From positions 25,529,670 to 25,593,669 of the forward strand of contig CM043872.1 of the NCBI GenBank assembly GCA_023846275.1: a stretch of 64,000 nucleotides of DNA. Reading direction: 5' to 3'. The DNA comes from Vanilla planifolia. Lineage: Eukaryota > Streptophyta > Magnoliopsida > Asparagales > Orchidaceae. Position 1 is the first letter of the stretch. Every line of letters begins with the position of its first letter. The notes below the pieces were generated by a model, which worked only from the letters and a program-made list of their open reading frames with translations, was not told the DNA's origin and ran no database searches. Shown here piece after piece: positions 25,360 to 36,665 of this stretch. The translations under genes and the position numbers were made by a program.

Positions 25360-28300
25360 TTGTGCTTTATCATAGCTATCTCATCCTCTTATCGTGCTCC
25401 ATGTTTGCTAGTTTCTTGCAGTATCATACCATATCTTTTTTATAGAATCTTATCTATATAAGTTGATGTTCTTTGAACCTACCTTTGATTGGAGCATTTT
25501 ATCTATAATTTGCATATCTTTTCTTGATAAGTGATAAGTCAAGTTTCATCATATTGTGAGAAGAATAATGTTGCAGTATCATCTTGTACCATCATTACTA
25601 TTTTTCTAGATATCAAGCAATATTACACTATTAGGGAGCCTTTGTACTTTACCATTAATTTTTAGTTGCATTACTATATTTGTGTATCGTTATGGTGTAT
25701 TTGTTGGATTTGAATGGTGTTTGACCATATGCATTTTGTATGTCGATGTGTATGGTCAGCTATGTTCGGTTTTCTCAGGGTTCATACATGCATTACATGT
25801 GTTTGGTTGATTTGGCTATATTTGGAGGTGAGATAATGACCATGCATGGTTGTTTGACAGCCCTAATATGTCACCCAAATCACCTTAGGTAGTCCAAGAA
25901 TTGCCCCAAGTGGTTCAAGATTGTCTAGGGCAGTCTTTATGGATTGTCCTGGGTGATTGTTATGGACTCCCCTGTGTTTTTTTTCTATTCCAGGCTGGTT
26001 GGTATTTTTGTATGGTTTTTTATGGTTCTCTTCATCTTCCCTATAGGTTTTAATCTGTATAATAGTGAAAAACTCTATATGGATGGTTGCTGATGCTTGT
26101 TTAATGAAATTTATAAAGGTTTGTGTAATTGGTGTGATTCCAATTAAGGATTGCAAAACTTGATGTGTGCGACACATAGGCTTTTAAGGTTATCGGATTT
26201 TGGTTGCATTCACAAGAGAATGTATTATTTGTGTTCATGTTTTATATTGCTTTGTTCATGGTTTATGTCTTTGTCAACTTCAAGAAAATTCCTCCCTTAA
26301 AAGCACCTCGTTCAACTTCATCAAAAATTAAAAATTCTCTGTTTTTCTTCATTTTGCTTAGCCAAGTGACATTCAAAACTATTGAAATTTGGTAGCATGA
26401 AAATTCAAGAAGCTTCTTACAGATTTTCATATTTGGCACTTCGTTTGATTTGATGTCAATGACTTGTATTATAGCCTTTAGAAAACCTGTTAGAAATTAA
26501 GGTTTTTTGACCTGAGCTCATTGTTTGGAGACTTTCCATTATCAAACCACTTTGGATCATTGTGTAGTGGAATCATATTTTAGTTGCTTGAGATTCTTCA
26601 ATTTCACATTATTTCAAGTTGGCCGCAAAAATCTATCCCAATTTTGGTATTCACCAAGTCTACATCTATTTGTGTTTTATATTGTTTCCACTCTTATCTT
26701 TGTAGCAGTACATCACCAAGAAAATTTTTTAAAAACTACCTTGTTTGAATCCATCAAATGAAGAAGGTTGCCCTTTGAAATAACATCAACAAAATGTGCT
26801 GGAACATTTCATGTGAAATGTAACCCTATAAAGTCCTTTAAAAAAAAGGTAAAGCCAATCCTCTTCATTTTAACTTGCAAATTCATTTTTATAGCTGAAG
26901 TGCTAAACATTATGTAATCTTTGTAACTTTATTTTACAATATTTTACATAAAGATGCAAGTATTATTTATTTATTTTTTGTAGTAAGCATTCCATATGCT
27001 TAAAGAGCTTAGAATTTAATTATACAGTATTTTTTGTTGCACTTTCTCTTAAGTTTAAAATAGCTTAATTATTGAATTGTTATCATATAGTAGTTTTCAT
27101 TTATTGATTTAACCGTTGTTAATTTATACTTAAGATGCTTTTATAGAAAGATCATTAGAGTTTTTGGGTGCACATATGTCCCTATCAGCCAAATGAATAG
27201 TCTTCAAGTTCTTAATGATTGTTGGCTATTTTTGGTTTGTCTCTCTTTTAAATTTTTTAAAGTCTCACAAATTTTGGGACTCAAGGATTTGACCATCAAA
27301 TATTTCAGGAAACTCATGCATTAACATTCAAGCTAATTTGTTTTGACAAGCCATTTACTATGTTTTGTATTAATAGATCATTATCTAGTTTGGTATATTA
27401 ACAAGTTTACAACTTAGATGTTTTTATCAAATCTAAATTAAAAATTGTTCTGTTCCGTTGCCATTTGCTTGTTTGTTAAGGTTTAGATATAAATTATCTC
27501 TTTAGGCAATATGCTACATTGATATTTTGCGTGTAAGATTAACATTACTTGTAATAAATGACGGTTGAGTAATTGAATTCTAAAGGAAGGCCAAATAATT
27601 GTAATGGAGATCTTTTGATCATTGATGGCAATATATGCTTATATGTTGAATGTCACCTTGATTTAGGTCGTTTCTTAACTTAAAATTTCTTTCTTCTTGT
27701 GTTATTTCTTTTTGCCGACTATGTCTATCTCCTACTCATGTCCAATATTAGCTTTTGGTATCGAAGTAAATTTGAACAAATTCTTTGCAATCATTTCATG
27801 ATAATCCTTTAGTTTGAATGTTACCTCACAACCTATTGTATAGAAGCTGTCTATCATAGCCTTGTTATGACACCCAATCCCCCTCCATTACTCATAGTTT
27901 TGCTATTTGTGGCATCGCTTCATAAAATTACTAGTCTCTCATTTGTTACTAATATTGTTGACTTTCTCAATTCATTGTGCATTTTATTTTTCAATGGCAT
28001 ATCTTCCATGGCTTCAAGAGGTTTCGGAAACCATCTTTTAATAATTACTTTTGAATTTGGCTTTATTCTGTTCTATATTTTTGTGCTATAGCAACTCTTT
28101 CTTTCTCTTTTGTTTTTATAATGTTTATCTATATCTTATAGGGCATATTGACCATTCTGAAAAAATCATGAAGGTTATCACATGGAATAGGTCAATTAAA
28201 GGAATGTGCAAAGAGGATGATCCTAAGGATGTTTTGGATGATAAGAATTGGGAAACTCATGCCACTATTTTGGATAAAATGCTTGCATGGGAAAAGAAGC

Positions 28301-31300
28301 TCTATGATGAAGTTAAGGTAAGGAAGTCCATTAATTCCCTATTAAAACTTGTCTTCACTGTGCATCTTCTTTTTTTGACCTAACTTTTTTCTATTGACTT
28401 TATGTTGCAAGATTTCTTGAGGTCCCTATGTTATGTTGTATATTCTTTTAGATGATTGCATGCACTAGGAACCATGTTGGATAATTTCTTATTGTTTTCA
28501 ATTTTAATTTTTCCCAAATAATTTTGACCTCTTGGAGATGTGTGTAATGCTTATTGGATATGAGGAACAAACTATCACTAATTTTATCATATGCCAAATT
28601 AATTATTTTGGATTCCTACACATAGCAAACTATGCCAATTAATTTCTATTATATGTCAAATCATTTATTTTAGATTAGTCACATTCTTCATTTTTTTCAC
28701 ATTTTGAAAACATTATTGCATCATTGCCATGTATAATGCTTATAATTGATGTTTAGATATCACTCTTTCTCTCTCTCTCTATAGATATATTTGTGTCTAT
28801 GTATGTGTGTAATGAGTTTTGAGTGTATTTTTTATGGTTTCTATTAGAGGATTCATTGGTTGAAGAAGGAGATTCTCTTGGGAGTCTTTTGGTGTAGTTG
28901 AGATTAGAATGGATATTCTGAGGAAAGATAATGCTTGGGCCGTGTATGTTAAGCCAGCACCTCTTGATGTTTTAACATTTTGTGGACAAATTGCTATTTC
29001 ATTGTTGCTTTGGGCTCTTTTGATGTAGTTGAGACTAGAATGGATATTCTTATATGCTGGGGGGAAAGATAATACTTGGGCTGTGTATGTTAAGTCAGAG
29101 CCTTTAGATGTTTTGACATTTTTTTGGACAAAACAATGAGTTCTCTTTTTCATTGTTGCTTTGGGCTAATGCAAGAGTTCATTTGATATTTTGTGTCTTT
29201 GTGCAAAACAATATCAAACTAGTATGTCTCCTGTGCATGGAGTAGCTTGAGGATGAACCATGTGAACCTTAGGATCTCCTGACTTGTCAAGGATGAACCT
29301 GGCAGGAGTTGTTTGGCTTGTGATACTCAAGGATAAACAAGGGAATGGATTGATTATCTAGAAAAAAATTCACCATGCTAGAAGCTTGGTTGGTTTTTAA
29401 GCAGAAAGATGGAAATGGGTAGACTCATCTTTTAAGCTCGTCAATTATATTTGTTGTATCATGAATTTTAGATGCCAATAAGCCTTTTGGAAGACAAAAT
29501 TAGGTTATGAAAAAAGCTGAGAATACATTGCACTTTATTTCAGTTTATGGCAAATAATTTGAAATGTCCTAAGCTTATGTTCTATTTATTTTCATATTGT
29601 GACGTTTGTGTCTTCTATTAGTATCTATTAAGTGTTAGAATATTTTCCCATGTTTTATATGGTTGATGCTTTCTTGAGGATATAGTCTCGTTACTGCATA
29701 TTGTTGTATTTATTCTTCCTTAACAATGTCTTCATCTTTGGGAGGAAGTCTAGTCCCACCTAGGCATTTGTTGGTTCATAAAATGCTTATAAAGCTACAG
29801 AAAAAAAATAATATTTTTTTATATGCAGTGTTAGATTTACATAGTTTATATAAAACCTAATAATATATCTAATTAACGATTAGTTGTTATACATAAAAAC
29901 TAAATTCTCTTACTTAGATAATATATTCAAGAAAATTATTTTATTTCTTGTTAAGTCATTCCATATTTATGAGGTTTTGATTCTTAATTAATTATTTCAT
30001 AATTTTTTGAGATTATGAATTTGTTTTTAACATTCTCCCCTAAGCTAGTGAATAGACTTTTATTATTCCAAGCTTATTATTATACAAATCAAATCCTAGT
30101 TTAAATAAGGCCTTATTAAAAGCATACATTTCTTAAGACTTGATAGAAAGATATGAGAAAGTAATAGCCCCACTTTCGATTTCAAACCTAAAAAATTTTT
30201 ATCAATTCTTATATACTTTATTCTGTAATGCATTATAAGGTTATGAATCATATTGATTTCTAATTGACTATTATTAAATAATTTAATGGGATTGTTTAAA
30301 AATATGTTCAAACCAGTCCTCAACCTTTGAATCCAAATAAGCTTACATATTCCTTATGTTATGGTATTGTATTCAGTATTTGCATTGTTGTGGATCATTA
30401 TAGATTTTTTTTTTTTTTTACTTCTCCAAGTAACCAAATTTTTTCATACATTCGTATAATATCTAATTGTAGATTTGCTATTATCAACAACTCGATCCTA
30501 GTTTGCATTCGATTATTCAACTACATCTTTCATCTCAATTTTCTTGAACAGTAGTCCTTTACTAGGATTTTTCTTTAGATATCATAATGTTTGAATCATC
30601 TCATCTAGGTGCCTTTTTGTGGGGAATATATATACGAATTGATTAACAATACTCACACTAAGGGTTTTCTTCAAAAAGTTTTTTCTTCCAATTTCTAAGT
30701 GTTTTTTTGTTGGTTTATACTTAAACTTATCAGTTTCTTTAAACAAATGCAAGGTATATTTTTTTTATGAAACGAATGTCCTTTTTGGGCCCTTGCAATT
30801 TTGATTTTTAATAAATATTTTAGGCCTTCTAGGTCTTTTATTTTGAATTCAATATAAATTTTTTTCTTTAAACTCTCAATATATAATTCATTATTTCTTA
30901 CAATAATTATATTATCCACATAAATAATAACAATAGCATTTTTGTCAAACTCTCCCTTTTTGTATGAGTAGAATGTGATTGGCTTGCCTTTGTTTGTGGC
31001 TTAACTATTTCATCACTATATTGAATTGTGTAAACCACACATGTGGAACTTATTTTAGGCCATAAATGACCTTTTTAATGTGCATGCCTTGGCTTGAGTT
31101 TCAAATCCTAGTGATGTCTACTTGGTATCATCCCTAGTTTAAGTTTGTAGTTGTGGAAAATAGAACTTCAATAAAGTTTAGTATTTCAGTTATAATGAAT
31201 GTCTTCTCATAAGTCAATTCTGTATATTTGAGTGAAATCTTGTGCTACTAATCTTATTTTGTATTGATCAATTGTGCCATTAGGTTGATACTTGATTATG

Positions 31301-34300
31301 AATACCCATTTGTTGCTAATTGTCTTCTTCTCTATGAATAACTCTATTAACTCTAATTGTCCTATTAATTAATTATTTTGTAAATTTTGGGATTTGCAAT
31401 TTGCCTCCAACAAAAATTAGTGATAAGAATGCTATATGCATACATATGGCATATAACGGCTTCTTAATATTTATTTAAGAATGCTTGAACATACGGGCAT
31501 AGAGTCTTAATGGACAATAAGTGTCCATCTGCATCTACGGAACCCATATGAGCTGGTATTTGCACTGTATAGAACATCAAGTTGTATTCTAAAGCTTTCA
31601 CTGAAGAATTTTTGAATGTTCAAGTTCGGAAGCATAGTTTGCTTGTTAAGTGCTTTGCTTATTTTATATATACATTGTGTACATCTATGTGCACAACATG
31701 CCATTTTTATGATTTACTTTTCATGATATTTATTATGATAACAGTTAAATAAATTACGAGTCATATCAAGCATCCTCATCTGTTTTTGTTGTTTGTGCAC
31801 ATATAAAGTATGTATGTGCCTGTGAAGCTTTCCTATTTTTCCTGTGGTCTATTCTAATTTTAAATTTTTTTTCTTCCAAGATGGTCTTTTGTTCATAAAC
31901 ACATGTCCATTGTAGGAATAGAAATGGTACATCATTAATGATGGAAAAATACCATTGTGATTTGCTTAGCTAGGAAGAGTAGCTACCAGTCATCTTGAAG
32001 AGGAGCAACGTTGTTCGGCCCTAATTGTAATACTGCTCCAGACCCATGCTGTCAAATGGATCTCGTAGTCCTTTAGAGTGATGTGCTCCTTGTATGGTAT
32101 ACCAATTCTGTATGTGGATCCTGTATGATCACTTTCCCATTTGTGCTGCCACCAACTGCTTCAGATCACCGATTGTGTCGTCCTCATTGCACTTCACCTG
32201 CACCTTCTTCCCCAAACGATCATTCAGCACCACCTCGATCATTTTGTCTGCCCTGCCTTTTACAAAACTGCCATTTCTCTCGGATGCAAGTCAATTTTAA
32301 TTTTAAATAAAATTCTTTAAAGCTCATTTTTCTAGTGCCCTTTTTGTGCTACTTCCTGGATGCTCGAATTATTCACTTTTGATGAAAGATGTACATTTTT
32401 GCCTTCGTTATTACCTTAATATGTGATGCTTAAGGTACTAAAATAGCTTAGGTTGCAGCAGTTTTGCTTAAAACCTGCAGGCTTTATATGGATTTATGAG
32501 GATGGCTTAGTGGTATAAGTCTTTTGGGTCCAATAAAAAGGTCAGGAGGTTTTAATTGATTCCACAAATAGTCTTCTAGTGGGTTGGTCAAGTAATATAG
32601 TGCATTTAGCATGTCATTTCATCATAATATATCAGCTGTACTTGAATTTAGCTGCTCAATTATGGTGTCTTGACTAACATTAGAAGAATGCATATTGAAT
32701 AATTTTGCTAAGATGAGCATGCTAAGTTGGATAAGTAGCTGGTTTTAGAAAGGAATACATCGCTAGTTCGAGTAGCTCAATATGATAGATGAGTTGGCTG
32801 CATGGGTTAAATGCATTAGATGATGCTTCAGCGAGTGATAGGATTTATCCATGTCAAATCGGTGCATTGGATGAATATATAAACAATGTTGAAGGATGCT
32901 ATGAAGATTTTGGTTGAGATATGTAAATTGGCACTTTATTGATTTGTCTTTGTTTTTACTGTAAACATACTTCTATTTTCCTCTGCTTATTGACAAATTG
33001 CAATATTGCCTTTGTCTCCTTTCCTTTGCCTGATAAATTCTGATAGCTAATGTTGGTTTGTGCTTTGAGAGACAGGCTGGTGAACTGATGAAAATTGAAT
33101 ATCAGAAGAAAATTTCATTATTGAATAGAAAGAAAAAGAAAGGTGCGGAAACTGAATCATTGGAGAAGCTTAAAGCAACAGTGAGCCATTTGCATACGAG
33201 ATACATAGTTGATATGCAGTCCTTGGATTCCACTGTCTCTGAAATTAACAACCTACGTGATCATAAGCTGTACCCGAGATTAGTTGAACTTGTGGATGGG
33301 TAAGCTATCCTGCATGGTTTATTTATTTTATTTTGTGATGTTTATCTTGCATTTTCTCCTGGTTATATTTCATGCTGTCAGCAACAATTTTAGCAAATTT
33401 ACAAAATAGTACAAAAAAAGAATGTCAAGTATGGTGCTTATGGCAAGAATGGGATTGAGGAAAAGTAAAGGTGATGGTGGGGGTTTTGAAAGAAATATTT
33501 TCTGTGAGATGGAGAATTTAGTGATAAAAAGGCTTAAACCAAGCTTCTATGGGATGTCCTTGATCTTGCCAACCTTCTTAAGCTCACATTTCACCACCTT
33601 GCCAAGGGTGCCAATCCCTGCCTCGTTGAGTTCATTGTTCCCCCTCCCAAGCTCATCGTTCCATCTTGATTTCTTTGCCAGTCCTTGATTGCTATGTCTA
33701 CTTGTTTGTTCTCAAGGAACTCTGTTACTATAAAGTTGCTGCCAGTGCAAAATCACTGTTGATCCCTGTCTCCTCTTCACCAGCATTCCTCCGTTGATGT
33801 GTCTTGGGGCTTCTCTAGCCATGAGCAGTGGAAGGCCAGTGATCTCCATGCTACTGGGGCTTACTTGTCATTTGTCTCCCCTCCAAAATCTAGTTCAGCA
33901 ATGCAATTCGTTTCCTCAAACTCTCTGTTGAACTCCATCGATTTCATGAGTGTAGGACACATTTGAGTGTATATATGTAGATGGCTTTGGACCTTGGGCC
34001 ATACCTTTCTTTCCCCCTCTATAACTCTTGTACAAAATCTCAAAAGTGTCTATTCCTGTAGTGTCAATATTCCGAAGAGATCATCGATTAATTGAACCCT
34101 TAAGTTGCTTGTATGCGTTCATATTATACACTCTCTTTTATCTTTAACTTTATGATTGCTAAGAATACAATCTCCCAACAGAACAAAATCATCTTGGGCT
34201 CTTTTATTTATATAATTTGGAAGAACTGAAATAACATATTGTTTTCCATCATAAATTATCCCTTCTTAGATCAAGGTCAATATTACTACTACTATTACGA

Positions 34301-35876
34301 TTCTTCAATGAGCTCTCCTTCTCCGTACCTACATATTTGTAGTATTCTATGGAATAGTGTTGTGCTTTGATTGCTTAAACTTGTGTTCTATTTGTCATCT
34401 CTTCACACAATTCAATGTCGCTCTCCTATGCATGTATGGTGTCATTGTCTTTTGCTTTAAATGGGTTTTATATGATATGTGGTATCTTTTGTCCCCTCTT
34501 TTTTGAATTTTTCTTCTTGTAATATATTGGATGCGGGTCTCACCTTTCATCAAAAACAAATAAAAAAACTTTCAATAGGATGGAAACCATGGCTAACATG
34601 GAGTCTATCAGAACATCATTATTGTGGAGCTGCTTTTCTTCTTCAATTAACCATTAACTCATCCTTCTTGAATTAGAAAGAACAAATTAAAAATTAATAT
34701 ATCCTTCTTTAAAAGTACATTCATGAAGTTTTTCTTTATTAAGAATAATCAAATAACATTGCTGCCCTTCCGTAGTTTCCTTTTTATGAAATTTACCAGC
34801 CAATGTTCTTAAATTGCTTATTTGTTTCTTCATTGCATGGATTGGTATTTTGGCTCGTGTAACTTTCACTATGTTCTGTTACCCCTTCTTCTTCTTCTTC
34901 TTCTTCTTCTTTTTCATCATCATCCAAAGTTGAGATATAAAAAATTTGCATCCAAATACAGCAAAGTGAAAGAAGAACATGTCAATTATTGGGTGTATGT
35001 GAGTACTTAAATGATAAAAATGCAAACCATTTGCATGATATTAAATCTTCTAGAGACATACGCAGGATGGCCACAATGTGGGAAGCAATGCATACACATC
35101 ACAGCGATCAATACAAGCTTGTTGCAGCTCTGAGAGCCTGCGATGTTTCGCTTGCTCCGCGGGAGACGAGCGATCAACATCACGACATTACGATCCAACT
35201 ATGGAATGTTGTTCGCGAGTGGAATTCACAGTTCCAGAATCTTGTCACCCACCAGAAAGAATACATCCAAGCACTCAACAGCTGGTTGAAGCTAAACATC
35301 ATCCCGATCGAGAGCAACTTGAAAGAGAAGGTATCTTCGCCTGCTAAAGTCGCTAAGCCTCCCATCCAGGATCTCCTTCGTGGCTGGCTGAGTCAATTGG
35401 AGAAACTTCCTGAAGCTTCGGCCAAGAGCGCAATATTAAGCTTCTCTGAGGTCATCCACACCATTGTCATACTTCAGGACGACGAGCTGAAACTGAAGGA
35501 AAGATGCGAGGAGACCCGCAAGGAATTCATACGCAAGAAGCGTTATTTTGACGAATGGCGTCGCAGATACATGGAGAGGAAGATGGCTGCATCGGCCCGA
35601 GAGAACGAAGAAGGGTCGGTAGAAGCTTCGAACGAAAAGGACCTCATCGAGGGAAGGAGGTTTGTGGTGGAGAGTGTGGAGGTGAAGCTGAAGAGTGAAG
35701 AAGAGACTTACCTGAAAACTTGCAAGCAGGTGCGGGAGAAGTCGGTTGGGAGCTTGAGGAATCACTTGCCTGAGCTTTTCCGCGCCATGTCGGACTTCTC
35801 CTTCGCCTGTGCAGAGATGTACGGCCAATTGAGGTCCATTACTCTGGCTGAGAAGACAGGTAACACTGATCAATAG
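24029..35876 (+). CDS. DUF630/DUF632 domain protein (NRG2 / APSR1-like family)
   Basis: CDS join(24029..25070,28142..28317,33076..33299,35066..35876), 2253 nt, 750 aa. Residues 1-60 are a DUF630 domain starting [20 protein letters not shown]; Gly2-Cys3 fits N-myristoylation/palmitoylation and membrane attachment. Residues 61-300 are a low-complexity Ser/Ala/Pro linker with a PPPPPPLP run near 109 and a His/Arg/Gly-rich patch before the second domain. DUF632 starts about residue 305 ([17 protein letters not shown]) and runs through all later exons: [44 protein letters not shown]; the last part is rich in charged helices likely to form coiled coils. Exon 1 ends CGAG^GCAAGA, a GC donor, joined to TATAG^GGCATATT to give the conserved NRGHIDHS. 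Introns are 3071, 4758 and 1766 bp. Family members act in nitrate signalling, phosphate-starvation response and root growth; the specific role here is unknown. Confidence 0.93.
25255..25367 (+). mobile_element. Short poly(A)-tailed retroposed insertion with 9-bp target-site duplication
   Basis: CTTGTGCTT at 25255-25263 is repeated at 25359-25367. The 95 bp between them end in an uninterrupted A31 (25326-25356). The 62-bp body has no clear Pol III boxes. The arrangement fits a short LINE-mobilised transcript or 5'-truncated LINE end inserted into intron 1 of the DUF630/632 gene; the unbroken tail suggests a fairly young event. Confidence 0.6.
25368..28141 (+). other. Remainder of intron 1 of the DUF630/632 gene, nothing recognised
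   Basis: T-rich sequence. The longest frame, 25863-26177 on the minus strand (104 codons), shows no domain or family resemblance and I do not call it a gene. The intron ends in a pyrimidine-rich tract and TTATAG at 28141. Confidence 0.5.
28878..29168. repeat. Diverged tandem duplication, about 131-bp period
   Basis: Two adjacent copies (about 28878-29016 and 29017-29168) share a GTAGTTGAGATTAGAATGGA-like start, the AAGATAATxCTTGGGC and TGTATGTTAAG segments, and CATTGTTGCTTTGGGCT at the end. The second has a short insertion (TATATGCTGGGG) and other small length changes. In intron 2 of the DUF630/632 gene; no function seen. Confidence 0.75.
29829..31330 (-). mobile_element. Degenerate Ty1/copia retrotransposon 3' part (antisense in DUF630/632 intron 2)
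   Basis: Minus-strand reading, right to left: start of the reverse transcriptase domain ([15 protein letters not shown], 31,210-31,300); a later RT piece ([16 protein letters not shown] within 30,695-30,919); and the RNase H end (30,096-30,290) with the order NPIKLF...[15 protein letters not shown]. At 30,031-30,042 the minus strand reads TTAGGGGAGAA followed by TGTTAAAAAC, a polypurine tract joined to an LTR start. The LTR end may be the TGTTAG at 29,829 (204 bp) or another at 29,633 (400 bp). Stops and gaps throughout; the right-hand LTR was not found. Confidence 0.75.
32021..32242 (-). pseudogene. UBL5 (ubiquitin-like 5 / Hub1) processed pseudogene
   Basis: The minus strand from the ATG at 32242 reads [20 protein letters not shown], then [14 protein letters not shown], essentially the N-terminal half of UBL5/Hub1, the small ubiquitin fold that binds splicing factors without being conjugated. 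An in-frame TGA then ends the frame after 37 codons. WYTI follows in the same phase, a small deletion shifts to the next phase ([13 protein letters not shown]), and the original phase returns for the family-typical ending (MGLE-YYN) with a stop at 32021-32023. The whole 73-residue family length is thus present in one uninterrupted stretch but broken by a stop and compensating indels. Full-length, intronless and antisense inside another gene's intron, it is best read as a dead retrocopy. No poly(A) remnant or flanking repeat was found. Confidence 0.88.
32500..32620 (+). mobile_element. Degraded tRNA-derived SINE-like sequence
   Basis: TGGCTTAGTGG at 32503-32513 fits the Pol III A box, and GGTTTTAATTGATTCC about 35 bp later (32548-32563) resembles a mutated B box (GGTTCGAATCC type). 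The spacer TTTTGGGTCC...GGTCAGGA resembles tRNA-derived SINE heads in plants. No tail or target-site duplication established. Confidence 0.4.
33422..34030. other. Less AT-rich, coding-like segment in intron 3 of the DUF630/632 gene, unidentified
   Basis: This stretch has codon-like composition quite unlike the surrounding intron, and a plus-strand frame with few stops ([14 protein letters not shown], then [17 protein letters not shown]). I could not match it to a family. It may be another decayed retrocopy, as for UBL5 1.2 kb upstream, or part of a retroelement. No splice sites link it to the host gene. Confidence 0.3.
34885..34911. repeat. (CTT)9 microsatellite
   Basis: Nine CTT units followed by TTTTCATCATCATCC, in intron 3 of the DUF630/632 gene about 150 bp before the last exon; might contribute pyrimidine-rich context but is too far upstream to be the acceptor tract. 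Confidence 0.9.
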
Positions 35877-36665
35877 CTTAATGTTATGTTTGTTCTTCTT
35901 TTGTTTTTGTATGTTGTGGATGGGTTAACTTCTTTTCTGGTCAGTTTACATTGTGGATACTTCAATGGCATAATCTTTGTACATATTAGTATATGACATC
36001 TTTTTCTTTGTTGTTGGGATTGGAATAATTTATTATATGATGATTAAATTGTCTTTTGATTTATTGAAATTAAAAATATTTCATTGAAAAAATCTTATGA
36101 GATTATGTTATTCACATTCTTCTTAGATTATGTTATTCTTTTGGTTAGCTTTATGAGAAGAGAGGAAAACAAAATTGGTGTGTGGAAATGTTGATTTTTT
36201 TTTTAATGTCATGATTGTCATGTATTGTGTGATAAAAAATGATTTATTTATTTTATTTTAAATGTTAAGAGATTGTTAAAAAAAATTATCTTGAAGTAAT
36301 ATTTTAAATAATTGATACTATACAAAATATAGAAGAGATTCATTAATAAAGGTGGATTGGAATATTGTTAAAATCAATAATTTTCCTTTTTTATTCAGTA
36401 AAATCGAAACAACATTGGCATGACGTGGTCAAATTTTTTTTAATATTTTTAAGTTGAAAACAATAAATTAAAACATGATATTAATATGAAGCTTGATTAA
36501 CTACTAAAAATTTGCGTTAAATGTTATGAATTATTACATTATTTATAATTTAATAAATTCTTTAAGAAAGATAGCTTTTGTTGATGATGTTGCTGGATAT
36601 AATGTTTCAATTAATTCATCTAAATGTAGCGATTCCCACGTAGGTCGTCGGGGAGATCTCGTGAG
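35877..36665. other. Intergenic region between the DUF630/632 and DUF1749 genes
   Basis: About 790 bp, AT-rich, with no ORF of note. It must hold the 3' end of the upstream gene and the promoter of the downstream one. GC rises only in the last 40 bp (CCCACGTAGGTCGTCGGGG just before the ATG), which contains a CCCACGTAGG sequence with an ACGT core. Confidence 0.55.

Noticed and set aside
25863..26177. 104-codon minus-strand ORF in intron 1 of the DUF630/632 gene
   Set aside because: No recognisable motif, no coding-like neighbours, no transposon order; likely chance.
32083..32310. Two plus-strand ORFs, Cys/Pro/Ser-rich
   Set aside because: They are the reverse strand of the UBL5 pseudogene.
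35436..35873. 145-codon minus-strand ORF
   Set aside because: Antisense of the last DUF632 exon, which is in frame with three upstream exons.
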